64,000 bases of DNA from an uncultured Pseudomonadota bacterium (GCA_913061235.1 CAJXTB010000022.1:1-64000); one strand, 5' to 3'. Positions 25,369 to 33,793 are shown, counted from the stretch's first letter. The notes: generated from the sequence alone by a model not told the origin. Translations and numbers: made by a program.

Positions 25369-25784
25369 TGCTCGGTCTGACAGACGGCCCAATCGACGTC
25401 GCTACGGTTCGCAACGCGGTCGACGACCCTGGATTCGGTGCGATTCTTGTCTTCGAAGGCGTCGCCCGCAACAACTTTGACGGACGCCGTGTCACCCACT
25501 TGTCGTACGAAGCGTACGAGGAACTCGCGGTCCCGGTCCTTCAAGCCATTGCCAAAGAGTGCTTCGAAAACTTCGGTGCTAAGTGCGCCATCGTCCACCG
25601 CACGGGTCCGGTCCCGATTGAAGACCCTACCGTAGTGATTGCTGTCGGCACGCCACACCGACCTGCGTGCTACGACGCCAGCCGCTATGCCCTAGAGGCG
25701 CTCAAGGCGCGCTTGCCTGTGTGGAAAAAAGAGGTCTACGACGATGGACATGACTGGAAGAGGAATCAAGTCCCTGACGAATGA
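25368..25784 (+). CDS. moaE: Molybdopterin synthase catalytic subunit MoaE
   Basis: 138 aa, standard length. It converts precursor Z (cyclic pyranopterin) to molybdopterin with MoaD as sulfur donor. Family motifs are present: GAILVFEGVARNNFDGR (usual G.vR..n.G), LSYEAYEELA, AIVHRTGPVPIEDPTVVIAV and ALKARLPVWKKEVYDDGHDW, with the active-site lysines in WKKE. The ATG at 25368 is favoured over the TTG three bases upstream. The 3' end overlaps trmB by 41 bases. Confidence 0.95.
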   Translation: MLGLTDGPIDVATVRNAVDDPGFGAILVFEGVARNNFDGRRVTHLSYEAYEELAVPVLQAIAKECFENFGAKCAIVHRTGPVPIEDPTVVIAVGTPHRPACYDASRYALEALKARLPVWKKEVYDDGHDWKRNQVPDE

Positions 25785-26508
25785 GGAGCGCCCGCGCTTC
25801 CGCGACCACGGGATGGAGGACTTTGGCCTACCGGGGCTCAATCCCCACACCAAAGCCCACATTGAGTATGGAAAGCCGGTCCTCACCGCGACCCAGGCGT
25901 CCAAATACTATGGCTGCTGGGACGACGCCTTTGGCCGCTCTGCGCCTATGGTGTTGGAAGTTGGCTGCGGCAACGGCTTCTTCCTCAACGGACTGGCGGA
26001 GCTCCGCCCGGACTACAACCTGCTCGGCATTGAGATTCGCTACAAGCGGGTCATGCTCACCGGCAAGAAGCTGCGCAGCTCGGGTCGCCCCCACGCACTC
26101 GTTGCTCGCTATGACGGCTGGTTCCTAGACGACTTGTTCCAGGACGGTGACCTTCACGGCATCCACGTCAACCACCCGGACCCATGGCCGAAGGGCAAAC
26201 ACGTCAAGAACCGCTTGTTGTCACGGCCGTTTCTCGAAGACGCCGCGCGATTCATCAAGCCCGGTGGCTTCTTGCGCGTCAAGAGCGACTTCAAGCACAA
26301 TATCGACCGGACCGAGACCTTCATCGACCGCACAATGACCGGCGAGGCTCTGCCACCCCTGCCATTCAAGGTCGTAGGCCGCGAAGACGACGTGAACGCC
26401 AACGGCGCACCGTGGACAGACGATATTCAGACCAACTACCAGAACAAATTCCTCAAGAAGGGCTTGCCGGTCTACGCAATCGAGCTGCTGCGGACAGACG
26501 ACGTCTAG
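25744..26508 (+). CDS. trmB: tRNA (guanine-N7-)-methyltransferase TrmB
   Basis: 254 aa Rossmann-fold enzyme that methylates N7 of G46 in tRNA with S-adenosylmethionine. The SAM motif is PMVLEVGCGNGFFLNGLA, followed by LGIEIRYKR, the family signature HVNHPDPWPKGKHVKNRLL, and the distal LRVKSDFKHNID. The N-terminal 60 residues include PGLNPHTKAHIEYGKPVLT, equivalent to the usual segment before the core. The start at 25744 lies inside moaE; a later Met at 25813 would shorten the protein by 23 residues. It ends four bases into the convergent neighbour. Confidence 0.93.
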   Translation: MDMTGRGIKSLTNEERPRFRDHGMEDFGLPGLNPHTKAHIEYGKPVLTATQASKYYGCWDDAFGRSAPMVLEVGCGNGFFLNGLAELRPDYNLLGIEIRYKRVMLTGKKLRSSGRPHALVARYDGWFLDDLFQDGDLHGIHVNHPDPWPKGKHVKNRLLSRPFLEDAARFIKPGGFLRVKSDFKHNIDRTETFIDRTMTGEALPPLPFKVVGREDDVNANGAPWTDDIQTNYQNKFLKKGLPVYAIELLRTDDV

Positions 26509-27863
26509 TGCTCGGCTGTTAGGGCGACCGTAAGAGCACTTTGGGGTGTTCGAATCGCTGTCAGACCGTCGCGAACACAGTCTACGAAGGCCCCCGCCGG
26601 CTGCTGCTCTGCCAGCTGCCATGTGGGATGCGACGTCACAGTGGCCGTCATCGTCTCTCCCACGGGCAGCGGGTGAACGTCATGACATTCCTGAACGACC
26701 AAGCGTAGATCAACCTGCCACGTCTGCGACGTCGCCCACCCTGCGCGAACGAGGCGCTGGTCCATCCGCTGGCTTCGTTCGCGGACTTGGTCACAGAACC
26801 CGGCGGGGAGGACCTCGTCTCTACACAGGTCACCCCACTCCGTCTTGTAGGCCTCACGGGCTGACTGGGCGAGGTCTCGCTGGCCCGTCTGCAGAGCGTG
26901 GTCAGCCAGCATCGTACTGGCAAAACCGCTATCTCCAACCAGGGCGAAAGGAATCAGTTGTTCGGCAATGCTAGGCTCCAAATGTACATCGCCAGGCAAC
27001 ACAACCATCAATCTGGCCGCGGCTTCAAGCACCTCGCTCATGTCTTCTGCGACTGCTGATTCCACAAGCGTGGCGATTCGAGCCGTCGCTATCTCTGGGT
27101 CGAAGGACGCCGCTTCTGGATCAGAAGCTAGGGTCGCCAACAACAGCCGTGCGTGGTCACTGACGGCATGGTCTGGATTGCTGCCAATCAGCTCGTTCGC
27201 CAGTGCCTCTAGCTCGCCGGATGGCCGAATCGAAGGCGAGTCAAAGAGCGTCCTAGACGTTGCAGACAGCGCAAGGAAGCTCGCCCATGGCTGCGTCTGC
27301 GGCTCCCACACATGATCAGACGTTCGCTGCGCAGCCTCGCTGTGCTTTCGCTTCGCGTCTCTCCGCGCTTCAATAATGTGTGGGTACATCGCGAACGCTG
27401 CTTCAAACGCCGACTCGGACTCTTCGCCATCAGCCATTCGAGCCGCCGCCTTTGACCGGACGGTCTCCGTATAGGCCCTCTCGGCAGCGCGAAGGTCTAC
27501 CGTTGCCTGGGACAACACATCGGTTCCAAGCTCAACCTGCTCCGGCATAGGCATAGACACGCCGGAGAACGCAGAGAGCCCCTCCCAGTGCGCGGCATCG
27601 AACGGCCGCAAGACCACGTGCATGACGACCACATTGTCTTCATCACCCTCCTGAGCCTCTTCTTGCACTGGCGCTGCGACAGCGCGTGCGGGGGAGGTAG
27701 CGGTTTGGGAAGTTCGGGGTTCCGCCTCGGTCTGCGGAAGGCCTGAAGAGACCACAGCAACGCTAGACTCGCCCACCCCCACAACAGTTCGCAGCCCACA
27801 AATCAGGACGCCAAGCACCACCACAATCAACAAGACAACAGTGACTGGCCGCTTCACGCGCAC
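26505..27863 (-). CDS. Exported protein, paralogue of the lipoprotein at 42492..43616
   Basis: 452 aa. An N-terminal membrane segment (VTVVLLIVVVLGVLICGL) is followed by an Ala/Glu/Thr-rich linker to about residue 75. The body is helical and resembles the 42492..43616 product over its whole length: SNPDHAVSDHARLLLATLAS against SAPDHAATAHARFVLANLAA, and RLMVVLPGDVHLE against RLLEVLPGDLPLP. Both proteins end in a small domain with a Cys (FVDCVRDGL here, LAPCVTAEL there). No enzyme motif is visible; the helical repeats suggest a scaffold. Function is unknown. Confidence 0.72.
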   Translation of the reverse strand: MRVKRPVTVVLLIVVVLGVLICGLRTVVGVGESSVAVVSSGLPQTEAEPRTSQTATSPARAVAAPVQEEAQEGDEDNVVVMHVVLRPFDAAHWEGLSAFSGVSMPMPEQVELGTDVLSQATVDLRAAERAYTETVRSKAAARMADGEESESAFEAAFAMYPHIIEARRDAKRKHSEAAQRTSDHVWEPQTQPWASFLALSATSRTLFDSPSIRPSGELEALANELIGSNPDHAVSDHARLLLATLASDPEAASFDPEIATARIATLVESAVAEDMSEVLEAAARLMVVLPGDVHLEPSIAEQLIPFALVGDSGFASTMLADHALQTGQRDLAQSAREAYKTEWGDLCRDEVLPAGFCDQVRERSQRMDQRLVRAGWATSQTWQVDLRLVVQECHDVHPLPVGETMTATVTSHPTWQLAEQQPAGAFVDCVRDGLTAIRTPQSALTVALTAEH

Positions 27864-27969
27864 CTCCAGAATCGGGCAACACCGCGTAGTGTGGCACCAC
27901 CACTTCTCAACCCAAAACGATGATGGCAGTTACAGCATGGCTCGTTGAACGATTCTAACCGAGGCCTTG

Positions 27970-28395
27970 ATGAAGTTCCTACACACCATGATTCGCGTGC
28001 TCGACCCCAAAGCGTCGCTGCACTTCTACTGTGACCTTCTGGGCCTGACCGAGACGCGTCGCTACGACAGCGAACAAGGCAAGTTCACCCTGATCTACCT
28101 GCAGACCGGTGCAGACGGCGACAGCGCTCAGGTCGAGCTGACCCACAACTGGGACGAGACCGAGCCCTACACAGACGGCCGCAACTTTGGCCACATGGCC
28201 TTCGCGGTGGACGACATCTACGCGTTGTGCGCCAAGCTACAGGACGACGGCGTCACCATTCTGCGCCCACCACGTGACGGCCGAATGGCGTTCATCAAGT
28301 GCCCAGACGGCATCAGCATCGAGCTGTTGCAGAGCGGCGACGCCTTGCCGCTCGCAGAGCCATGGAAGAGCATGCCAAGCACAGGTACTTGGTAG
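27970..28395 (+). CDS. gloA: Lactoylglutathione lyase (glyoxalase I)
   Basis: 141 aa vicinal-oxygen-chelate enzyme that converts the hemithioacetal of methylglyoxal and glutathione to S-lactoylglutathione. Two VOC halves are visible: FLHTMIRVLDPKASLHFYCD with metal ligand His, and AQVELTHNWD with Glu; then NFGHMAFAVDD with His and DGISIELLQ with Glu. This is the H-E-H-E set of bacterial Ni/Zn glyoxalases. The ATG at 27970 is chosen over a TTG one codon upstream. It ends 18 bases before the DUF4336 gene. Confidence 0.93.
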   Translation: MKFLHTMIRVLDPKASLHFYCDLLGLTETRRYDSEQGKFTLIYLQTGADGDSAQVELTHNWDETEPYTDGRNFGHMAFAVDDIYALCAKLQDDGVTILRPPRDGRMAFIKCPDGISIELLQSGDALPLAEPWKSMPSTGTW

Positions 28396-28413
28396 CAGAC
28401 AAGGAGGGCGTCC

Positions 28414-29076
28414 ATGTACAGCTCGCAGATGCTCGCTCCGGATGTCTTAGCCTTCACCGCACCACAGACCTTCTTCGGACTCGAGATTGGCACCCGCATG
28501 ACGGTCATCCGCACCCGCGGGGACTTGGCTCTGTACTCACCCATCGCTGGCATGCCGGCCATGCTTCCGCTTCTTGGAAAACCTCGCTGGGTACTGGCTC
28601 CCAGCCGCATGCACCATCTGTATGTGGGCGAGTGGATGAACCGTGGCCTCGAGAGCTGGGCCGCACCAGGCCTCGCTGAAAAACGCACGGATGTGACGTT
28701 CGACCATGTGGTCAGTGAGACCTGCACACCGTTTGGCGACGACGTCCTGCTCATCCCCTTGCGGTGCTTCTCGCTGACCAATGAAGTGGTGATGTTCCAT
28801 CGTCCGTCACGTACGCTCGTTGTGACCGACTTGGTGTTCCACTTCACCCACCACGACACGCGGTTGACCCGCGCGGCAATGGCCTGTTCCCTGGCCTATC
28901 CGGGCTGTCGGGTGTCGATGCTTGAGCGTGTGGGCATGAAGCGGGACATCGCGAAGCAGGAGATTGCGGACCTGTTGGACCTCGACTTCGACCGACTGGT
29001 GATGGCCCACGGCGCCGTCATTGAGACCGGCGGCAAAGAGGCACTACGCAGCGCCTACAGCTGGTTGGGTCTGTAG
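28414..29076 (+). CDS. DUF4336 family protein
   Basis: 220 aa, soluble. The pattern GLEIGTRMTVIRTRGDLALYSPI followed by APSRMHHLYVGEWMN is the DUF4336 signature, a family related to the metallo-beta-lactamase fold but with few of its metal ligands. The segment LVVTDLVFHFTHH fits the central strand. No biochemical role is established. A strong ribosome-binding site (AAGGAGGG, 28401-28408) precedes the ATG. It may share a transcript with the glyoxalase gene. The 136-bp spacer after it carries the sigma-54 promoter of the PHP gene. Confidence 0.85.
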   Translation: MYSSQMLAPDVLAFTAPQTFFGLEIGTRMTVIRTRGDLALYSPIAGMPAMLPLLGKPRWVLAPSRMHHLYVGEWMNRGLESWAAPGLAEKRTDVTFDHVVSETCTPFGDDVLLIPLRCFSLTNEVVMFHRPSRTLVVTDLVFHFTHHDTRLTRAAMACSLAYPGCRVSMLERVGMKRDIAKQEIADLLDLDFDRLVMAHGAVIETGGKEALRSAYSWLGL

Positions 29077-29119
29077 ACGCCGCCGGCTGTTCCACGGTGA
29101 ACCGCGTGGCTCGGACACC

Positions 29120-29136
29120 TGTGCCACCACGACACA
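29120..29136. promoter_or_regulatory. Inverted repeat, possible activator site
   Basis: TGTGCCACCACGACACA is an inverted repeat of form TGTGyC-N5-GACACA with one mismatch. It lies 38 bases upstream of the -24 box of the PHP gene promoter, at a distance suited to an enhancer-binding protein. A perfect form of the same repeat lies at 36302-36318 between two other sigma-54 promoters. Confidence 0.5.
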
Positions 29137-29174
29137 CCTTGGGCCGATTTGTACCGACCAGCGAACGAAACAAG

Positions 29175-29191
29175 CTGGCACGCCGCATGCA
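29175..29191 (+). promoter_or_regulatory. Sigma-54 promoter of the PHP/TPR-barrel unit
   Basis: CTGGCACGCCGCATGCA has the full -24 box CTGGCACG and a -12 box ATGCA, with GG and GC 12 bases apart. It lies 21 bases upstream of the ATG at 29213, leaving room for the ribosome-binding site AGGAGG (29203-29208). Confidence 0.78.
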
Positions 29192-29212
29192 ATCCGCAAT
29201 GCAGGAGGCACA

Positions 29213-29953
29213 ATGACCATTACCCACAGCCACGCCGCTCGCATTGACGAAGACCTGCATGTTCACTCGACCTGGTCCGACGGACGCGCGACAATCGAAG
29301 AGAACCTCGCCATCGCGGAGTCGCTCGGACTGCGACGCCTCGGATTGGTCGATCATGTTCGTCACGACACGACGTGGGTTCCCAAGTTCGTGCGCGCGGT
29401 CGATGCACTGCGCAAAACCACGGATATCGAGCTGATCTGCGGTGTAGAGACCCGGATGCTCGACGAGTATGGCGCCATGGACCTACCCCAAGACCTCGGG
29501 GGCGTGGACCGCGTGTACATCGCCGACCATCGTCTGCCGTTTGCAGACAAGTGCCTCACCCCAAAGGAGGTCCGGGCGCTGAGCCGCTCCAACGCCGTCA
29601 CAACACCAGACATTGTCGCCGCATTGGTCCGAGCGTCCATCGCCAGCATGCGGCGTTCACCACTCCCCGCAGTCTTGGCACATTGGGGCTCGATTCTACC
29701 GAAGATTGATATCGATCCGCACTCGGTCACCGAGAGCCAGCTCGACCGTCTGGCCGAAGCAGCGGTGGAGACAGGCACCTGGGTGGAAGTCGATGAGCGG
29801 TGGCAGGCTCCGTGCTCCGCGACCGTACTCGGTCTCGCAAAGCGCGGAGTTCCTATTGTCTTCAGCAGCGACGCACACCGAGCCCCAAGCATTGGCCAGT
29901 TTCCGTGGGCGACAACAGTGAAAGTAAACCTGGCGCTGCAATGTGGCTCCTAG
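29213..29953 (+). CDS. PHP-domain metal-dependent hydrolase
   Basis: 246 aa, a whole PHP domain. Metal-binding motifs in order: DEDLHVHSTWSDG (HxH), LGLVDHVRHD, LICGVETRM (Glu), VYIADHRLPF (His), VLAHWGSI (His) and IVFSSDAHRA (DxH). PHP enzymes include histidinol phosphatases, nucleases and the CpsB/YwqE-type protein-tyrosine phosphatases that control capsule synthesis; given the polysaccharide genes nearby the last is attractive but unproven. The ATG at 29213 has the strong site AGGAGG and a sigma-54 promoter close upstream. The gene overlaps the next by 13 bases. Confidence 0.85.
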   Translation: MTITHSHAARIDEDLHVHSTWSDGRATIEENLAIAESLGLRRLGLVDHVRHDTTWVPKFVRAVDALRKTTDIELICGVETRMLDEYGAMDLPQDLGGVDRVYIADHRLPFADKCLTPKEVRALSRSNAVTTPDIVAALVRASIASMRRSPLPAVLAHWGSILPKIDIDPHSVTESQLDRLAEAAVETGTWVEVDERWQAPCSATVLGLAKRGVPIVFSSDAHRAPSIGQFPWATTVKVNLALQCGS

Positions 29954-31059
29954 GCTTCCTGTCAGTTGCTCTCGCCGGTGATCTACATCAGGACGGCGTT
30001 GCCATGCGCGACGCGGGCGACCTAAACGGCGCTGTGACGGTGTTGCAACAGGCAGTGGACGAGGAACCGGGCGACACCGACGCGTGGCTCGACCTAGCCG
30101 TCACCCAAGCCTGGAGTGGCGACCCCCAAGCCGCACTAGTGTCTCTTGAACAGGTACTCCAGATAGACCCAACAAACCTGGGAGGCCTCGCCTTTCAGGC
30201 GCGAGTGTTGTCCTGGGACGGGCAGTTCGCCGCCTCTCGTGCGGCATGGGCCGCACTTCGAGACTCCCATACAACCGACCCGAACCTGTGGAGCGGGAGC
30301 GCTGACCTGTACCGGACCTGCGGTGCCCTCAGGAAAGCCCGACGCGCCTACGACACCGCACTCAACCTCGAACCGAATCATGCTGAGGCAGCCGCCGGCC
30401 TGCGAGCGCGGGCCCAACAGTCGTCCGTTCGGGTGAGTGCATGGGGCGGTATGACCTTCGGCGCCGGAGCAAGCGGCGGAGCGATGGTTGAAGCCCGTCT
30501 TGCATGTTCGCTACGCGGGACTGCCGGCCTCAGTCTACCTGCGCCGACAGACTCCTCGTCGTCGTGGGCAAAAGGCGTGCGTACAGATCTGTCTGTCACG
30601 CGGTCCGCTGCAGACAAAGCGACCATCGGGGCACAGGCTTCGATCAGTGCTTCGGCCCTACGCCTCACCGGCTTCATGGCTCAAGGCTCGGGAAACGTGC
30701 GCTTCGGCGGTCAAACCGGCGTTGGATTCGCGCAGAACCAAGACCCCACTTGGCTTGCGGGCCCCACTATCGACGCCGCACTCACAGGTCAGTCTTGGTC
30801 GCGGGTATCCGTGGTCACCGGGCTCAACCGAGAGGGTCTCGACGACGTCATCGGCGTTGCAAGTGTCGGCTATGCCGAGCACCTACGCCTCGATCTGGCC
30901 ACGCGTTGGACCGCTGAGACAACGCTACACAGCCTCTCAGTATCGGCACGCAGCCCTCTGACCCAGTCGGGCCAAGCCACCCTAAGCGTACAGACGACGC
31001 TCGCCGCAAACCCACTCGTGACGGTGAACGTCGGCTGGGTTGTGGGACACGCACCGTAA
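29941..31059 (+). CDS. TPR protein with predicted outer-membrane beta-barrel (exporter-like)
   Basis: 372 aa with a signal peptide (MWLLGFLSVALAGD). Residues about 15-160 form three to four TPR units (GDLNGAVTVLQQAVDEEPGD, GDPQAALVSLEQVLQIDPTN, GALRKARRAYDTALNLEPNH). The remaining 210 residues are Gly/Ser/Thr-rich alternating strands (VRVSAWGGMTFGAGASGG ... LVTVNVGWVVGHAP) that look like a small barrel. TPR plus barrel is the design of the polysaccharide exporters BcsC and PgaA and of YaiO-like proteins. It is coupled to the PHP gene by a 13-base overlap, so it should share its sigma-54 promoter. Confidence 0.75.
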   Translation: MWLLGFLSVALAGDLHQDGVAMRDAGDLNGAVTVLQQAVDEEPGDTDAWLDLAVTQAWSGDPQAALVSLEQVLQIDPTNLGGLAFQARVLSWDGQFAASRAAWAALRDSHTTDPNLWSGSADLYRTCGALRKARRAYDTALNLEPNHAEAAAGLRARAQQSSVRVSAWGGMTFGAGASGGAMVEARLACSLRGTAGLSLPAPTDSSSSWAKGVRTDLSVTRSAADKATIGAQASISASALRLTGFMAQGSGNVRFGGQTGVGFAQNQDPTWLAGPTIDAALTGQSWSRVSVVTGLNREGLDDVIGVASVGYAEHLRLDLATRWTAETTLHSLSVSARSPLTQSGQATLSVQTTLAANPLVTVNVGWVVGHAP

Positions 31060-31129
31060 CGAACAGCTTGAAGTAGCTGGCCTCGACTATCGCACGCGCG
31101 CAGCCCCCGGGTTCGCCGAGACACTTCGC

Positions 31130-32956
31130 CTAGTGTCGGATGCGACCCCGTGCTGTCCACAGACCACCGACAATGAGCAATAGGACCGACAGAATACCGG
31201 TGACGAGGTTGACGAGACCGGCATGGGATTGCTCTTCTGAGGGCTGGACCGCCAGAGAGTCCGGGTCCAGGCCAAAGGTCACGACAACCGTTGAGTCCCC
31301 GACAGAACCATCATCCAGGGCGACCCAGCTGTCGGTCCAGACGGCACCGGCGGTCGGCATTTGAGAGAGGTCCGGCACTGGGACATCCACCGCGTCCACA
31401 CCAACCGTCACGACAAGCCGTTCACACCGCCCACTCAAACAGTCGTCGGCAAAGAGGAGCGGGCTCTCGTTGGCTACTAACTGCGGCAGGGGGACCCACT
31501 CACCGATGTCGAGCCATGGGCTGGTGGGCGCTGCAATCTCGACATGTGGGGAATGAGGTTCCGAGCTCACCAACCAACGGTCTGCCGGCGTGCGCGATGC
31601 CACACCAGACAGCAACACGCCGGCCTGTAGCCAGTCGACCGAAGCAAGCTCGGCATTCCAGGCAACCATTGGCCGCGAGTGTTCTGTCGCGCGGGAAAAC
31701 GCAGCAAGACCGTGAGTCAGCCGTTCCGTGCGGACCACTTCCACTCGGGATGTGGGCTCCAGGACCACGAATACACCGCGGTCGTTGTCCACCGCACAGG
31801 CATCGGCGTCCTCTGTGGAGGCGACAACCTGAAGTTCGAAGGTCCACTCCGACTCGTCCCAAAGTGCATATGGAATGCGTGCAACCCACCGCCGAGCGGT
31901 GTCGTCGCCAGACAAGGACCACGACCCGATGGGCCGCCCCTTGACGGTGAGCAATGCCGCAGACTCTCGCGAAAGAACGCCAGCATGCGGCAGCGTGATG
32001 TCCAGTACAACGACCGGCGCTTCATCGAGCGTCCAGGACCGCGAACGGGCAACCGTCCAACGCGTTGTGTGATGTCCGGCACCGCTCAACACTCGACCGG
32101 AAGGCCCCCACGGGCCCTCGCCCGTCCACACCGTCGCATCGAGAGAATGCGAGCCATTCAGTACTTCGGCACGCTCGCCGCCAACCGTGCAGAGCAGCTC
32201 GGTGCAGGCTTCAACAACACCCGGCTGATTGAAGGTCCACAGGCCCGAAGCGAGGGTGTCAGAGTCGCGGCCGACCACCCAAACGTCATCCTCTACAATG
32301 CCAATGACGCTGTCCGCAGACTCCACCAGCATGAGGCGTTGTCGCAGATCGGGCGGAACATCCACATTGGTGAGGTCCCGCAGATGCAGCGTCTTCCCCC
32401 GACCGTTCCCGGGTCGAGTTCCGCGCCTGACTAGCCAGTCTGCCGCTTCAAGCAACACCGTCGCTTCGTCTGCACCAGTCCCCACACTATCGACGTACAC
32501 GCCGTCTTCCTGTCGCCAGGACGCCACGACATCCGCCACCGAGCCCACCGGTCCGTCCCCGCGAACGCCTTGTAGAGCGGACTGCTGTGCCAGGACCAAC
32601 CACGCGGCTTCGGGGTCGTGAGCCAGGCAGGGGTCGCCCGGGACGACCAGGTGAGAGACAAATTCCACCCGATGATACCCAGCACTCTGCATAGGCAGGG
32701 CAATTACACCTGTGCCATCCTGAACCAGCTGTGCCACCGAGAGTGTCCGCACTGGCACACCGTCGACCCGCACCGACAAGGTGGAGGCGTCGACGTCGAG
32801 ACGGTCAGAGGCACTGACCACCAGTCGTGCGGACACAGCTCCGGGGTCGTCAACAGCAACTGTCGTGGTCCATTCGGCAGTTGTACCGGACATCACCACA
32901 GGTCCGTTCGACAACGGATGGGCCAAGGCGAGATGGGTAATGAGCAACGGGAACAT
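31130..32956 (-). CDS. BcsB-like periplasmic subunit of a polysaccharide synthase
   Basis: 608 aa with a short signal peptide (MFPLLITHLALAHP), a large periplasmic part and a C-terminal membrane helix (GLVNLVTGILSVLLLIVGGL) with a basic tail. The N-terminal module has RLDVDASTLSVRVDGVPVRT, then GYHRVEFVSHLVVPGDPC and PEAAWLVLAQQSALQG, the order found in BcsB, the membrane-anchored partner that guides cellulose from BcsA through the periplasm. A second copy of the carbohydrate-binding/flavodoxin-like pair seems to follow. Similarity is distant, so cellulose itself is not implied. The ATG has GGAGGA upstream and a sigma-54 promoter 22 bases away. Likely partner: the GT2 synthase at 33790..35253. 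Confidence 0.68.
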   Translation of the reverse strand: MFPLLITHLALAHPLSNGPVVMSGTTAEWTTTVAVDDPGAVSARLVVSASDRLDVDASTLSVRVDGVPVRTLSVAQLVQDGTGVIALPMQSAGYHRVEFVSHLVVPGDPCLAHDPEAAWLVLAQQSALQGVRGDGPVGSVADVVASWRQEDGVYVDSVGTGADEATVLLEAADWLVRRGTRPGNGRGKTLHLRDLTNVDVPPDLRQRLMLVESADSVIGIVEDDVWVVGRDSDTLASGLWTFNQPGVVEACTELLCTVGGERAEVLNGSHSLDATVWTGEGPWGPSGRVLSGAGHHTTRWTVARSRSWTLDEAPVVVLDITLPHAGVLSRESAALLTVKGRPIGSWSLSGDDTARRWVARIPYALWDESEWTFELQVVASTEDADACAVDNDRGVFVVLEPTSRVEVVRTERLTHGLAAFSRATEHSRPMVAWNAELASVDWLQAGVLLSGVASRTPADRWLVSSEPHSPHVEIAAPTSPWLDIGEWVPLPQLVANESPLLFADDCLSGRCERLVVTVGVDAVDVPVPDLSQMPTAGAVWTDSWVALDDGSVGDSTVVVTFGLDPDSLAVQPSEEQSHAGLVNLVTGILSVLLLIVGGLWTARGRIRH

Positions 32957-32978
32957 ACGCGTCCTCCAACACCGCTAC

Positions 32979-32995
32979 TGCAAGGGCGGGGCCAA
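32979..32995 (-). promoter_or_regulatory. Sigma-54 promoter of the BcsB-like gene
   Basis: On the minus strand TTGGCCCCGCCCTTGCA has a -12 box TTGCA of perfect form and a -24 box TTGGCCCC, with GG and GC 12 bases apart. It lies 22 bases upstream of the ATG at 32956. It abuts the oppositely oriented promoter at 33001-33017. Confidence 0.7.
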
Positions 32996-33000
32996 CTTCC

Positions 33001-33017
33001 TTGGCACAGTTCCTGCT
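33001..33017 (+). promoter_or_regulatory. Sigma-54 promoter of the small membrane-protein genes
   Basis: TTGGCACAGTTCCTGCT has the -24 box TTGGCACA and the -12 box CTGCT, with GG and GC 12 bases apart. It points away from the BcsB-like gene and lies 36 bases upstream of the ATG at 33054. The two promoters are only five bases apart, so one bound activator could serve both. Confidence 0.65.
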
Positions 33018-33053
33018 GTGGAACCGGTATGAACCCACGCCAGGACCAGCCCA

Positions 33054-33221
33054 ATGCCCCCATCCCCTTCGCCCCTGCGCGAGCTTCACACGACCTTGCG
33101 CCAGCTCACCCTAGAGATCAATCGACTACAGTGGACAGCGACACTACTTGCCCTACTGCTCCTATTCGCTGGCGGAGGGCTCCTGATTCGAAGCCAACTT
33201 ACGTGGTTCCACTACCGGTAG
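33054..33221 (+). CDS. Small single-span membrane protein
   Basis: 55 aa. An N-terminal amphipathic helix (PLRELHTTLRQLTLEINRLQ) leads into one strong membrane span (WTATLLALLLLFAGGGLLI) and a short basic end. AGGA lies 8 bases before the ATG. Small membrane proteins of this kind often accompany polysaccharide synthases. It is preceded by a sigma-54 promoter. The end overlaps the next small frame, so the two could also be one gene split by a frameshift. Confidence 0.55.
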   Translation: MPPSPSPLRELHTTLRQLTLEINRLQWTATLLALLLLFAGGGLLIRSQLTWFHYR

Positions 33222-33433
33222 AGCCACCACCCGTACAGCCGGTGACAGTGCAGCCAACATCGGTCCAGCCATCCCCGCCGAGCGACGAGCAGCATGCGCT
33301 GAGCGAGCGAGACATCTTTCAGGTCCAGCTCCAGGTCGATATGGCTCACGAGCGAATGATTCTGTACCGCGCAATCGTGGTTCTACAGGGTCTCGGGCTG
33401 CTACTGTTACTACGGCAGTGGCTACTAGGATGA
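33203..33433 (+). CDS. Small tail-anchored membrane protein
   Basis: 76 aa from a GTG. The first 35 residues are a Pro/Val/Gln repeat (VEPPPVQPVTVQPTSVQPSP), followed by a helix (SERDIFQVQLQVDMAHERMI) and a C-terminal membrane span (AIVVLQGLGLLLLLRQWLL). The start is uncertain: the frame stays open back to an ATG at 33029, which would give 134 residues and fully overlap the previous small gene. Either translational coupling or a sequencing frameshift joining both pieces would explain the arrangement. Function unknown. Confidence 0.45.
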   Translation: MVPLPVEPPPVQPVTVQPTSVQPSPPSDEQHALSERDIFQVQLQVDMAHERMILYRAIVVLQGLGLLLLLRQWLLG

Positions 33434-33439
33434 CCCCAC

Positions 33440-33793
33440 ATGAAGATGACCGGCGAGTACCTGAGCGAGACCACTAAACGCTTCGCGGATGCCGGTTTTA
33501 CCGTGGTAGTGCAGACCGACCAAGACACCAGTGATGGGACGGTGCACTACGACCGTGACCGCCACATTGTGACCCGCGGTACGCGCGAACACATCCAGAT
33601 TGAGCACATCACCTACCCGGATGGAACGGTGGCATGGTGGTTCATGATTGTCACCTGGCACGGTCTACGCGCAGACAGCTTCCCAATGGACTCATGGAAG
33701 CACAGGCCGGACCGAGTCGAGTTCAAGTTCATGGCGTCACAAGAGACCGGCTTAGGTCTGGCCTTTGTGGTCCACTTGGATGCTCTGGACTAG
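33440..33793 (+). CDS. Hypothetical protein in the polysaccharide locus
   Basis: 117 aa, soluble, no signal peptide. It starts with KMTGEYLSETTKRFADAGF, a helix, followed by alternating strands (TVVVQTDQDT, DRDRHIVTRGTREHIQIEHI, VAWWFMIVTWHGLRADSF, RVEFKFMASQETGLGLAFVV). The alpha/beta pattern suggests a small single-domain fold, but I recognise no family and no catalytic set. It lies 6 bases after the tail-anchored small gene and is convergent with the GT2 gene, overlapping its stop by four bases. It probably belongs to the transcript from the promoter at 33001. Confidence 0.6.
   Translation: MKMTGEYLSETTKRFADAGFTVVVQTDQDTSDGTVHYDRDRHIVTRGTREHIQIEHITYPDGTVAWWFMIVTWHGLRADSFPMDSWKHRPDRVEFKFMASQETGLGLAFVVHLDALD

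Noticed and set aside
31130-32956. True cellulose synthase BcsB
   Set aside because: Similarity is limited to the N-terminal module and the layout; the synthase lacks PilZ and there is no bcsZ or other bcs gene, so only a BcsB-like label is supported.
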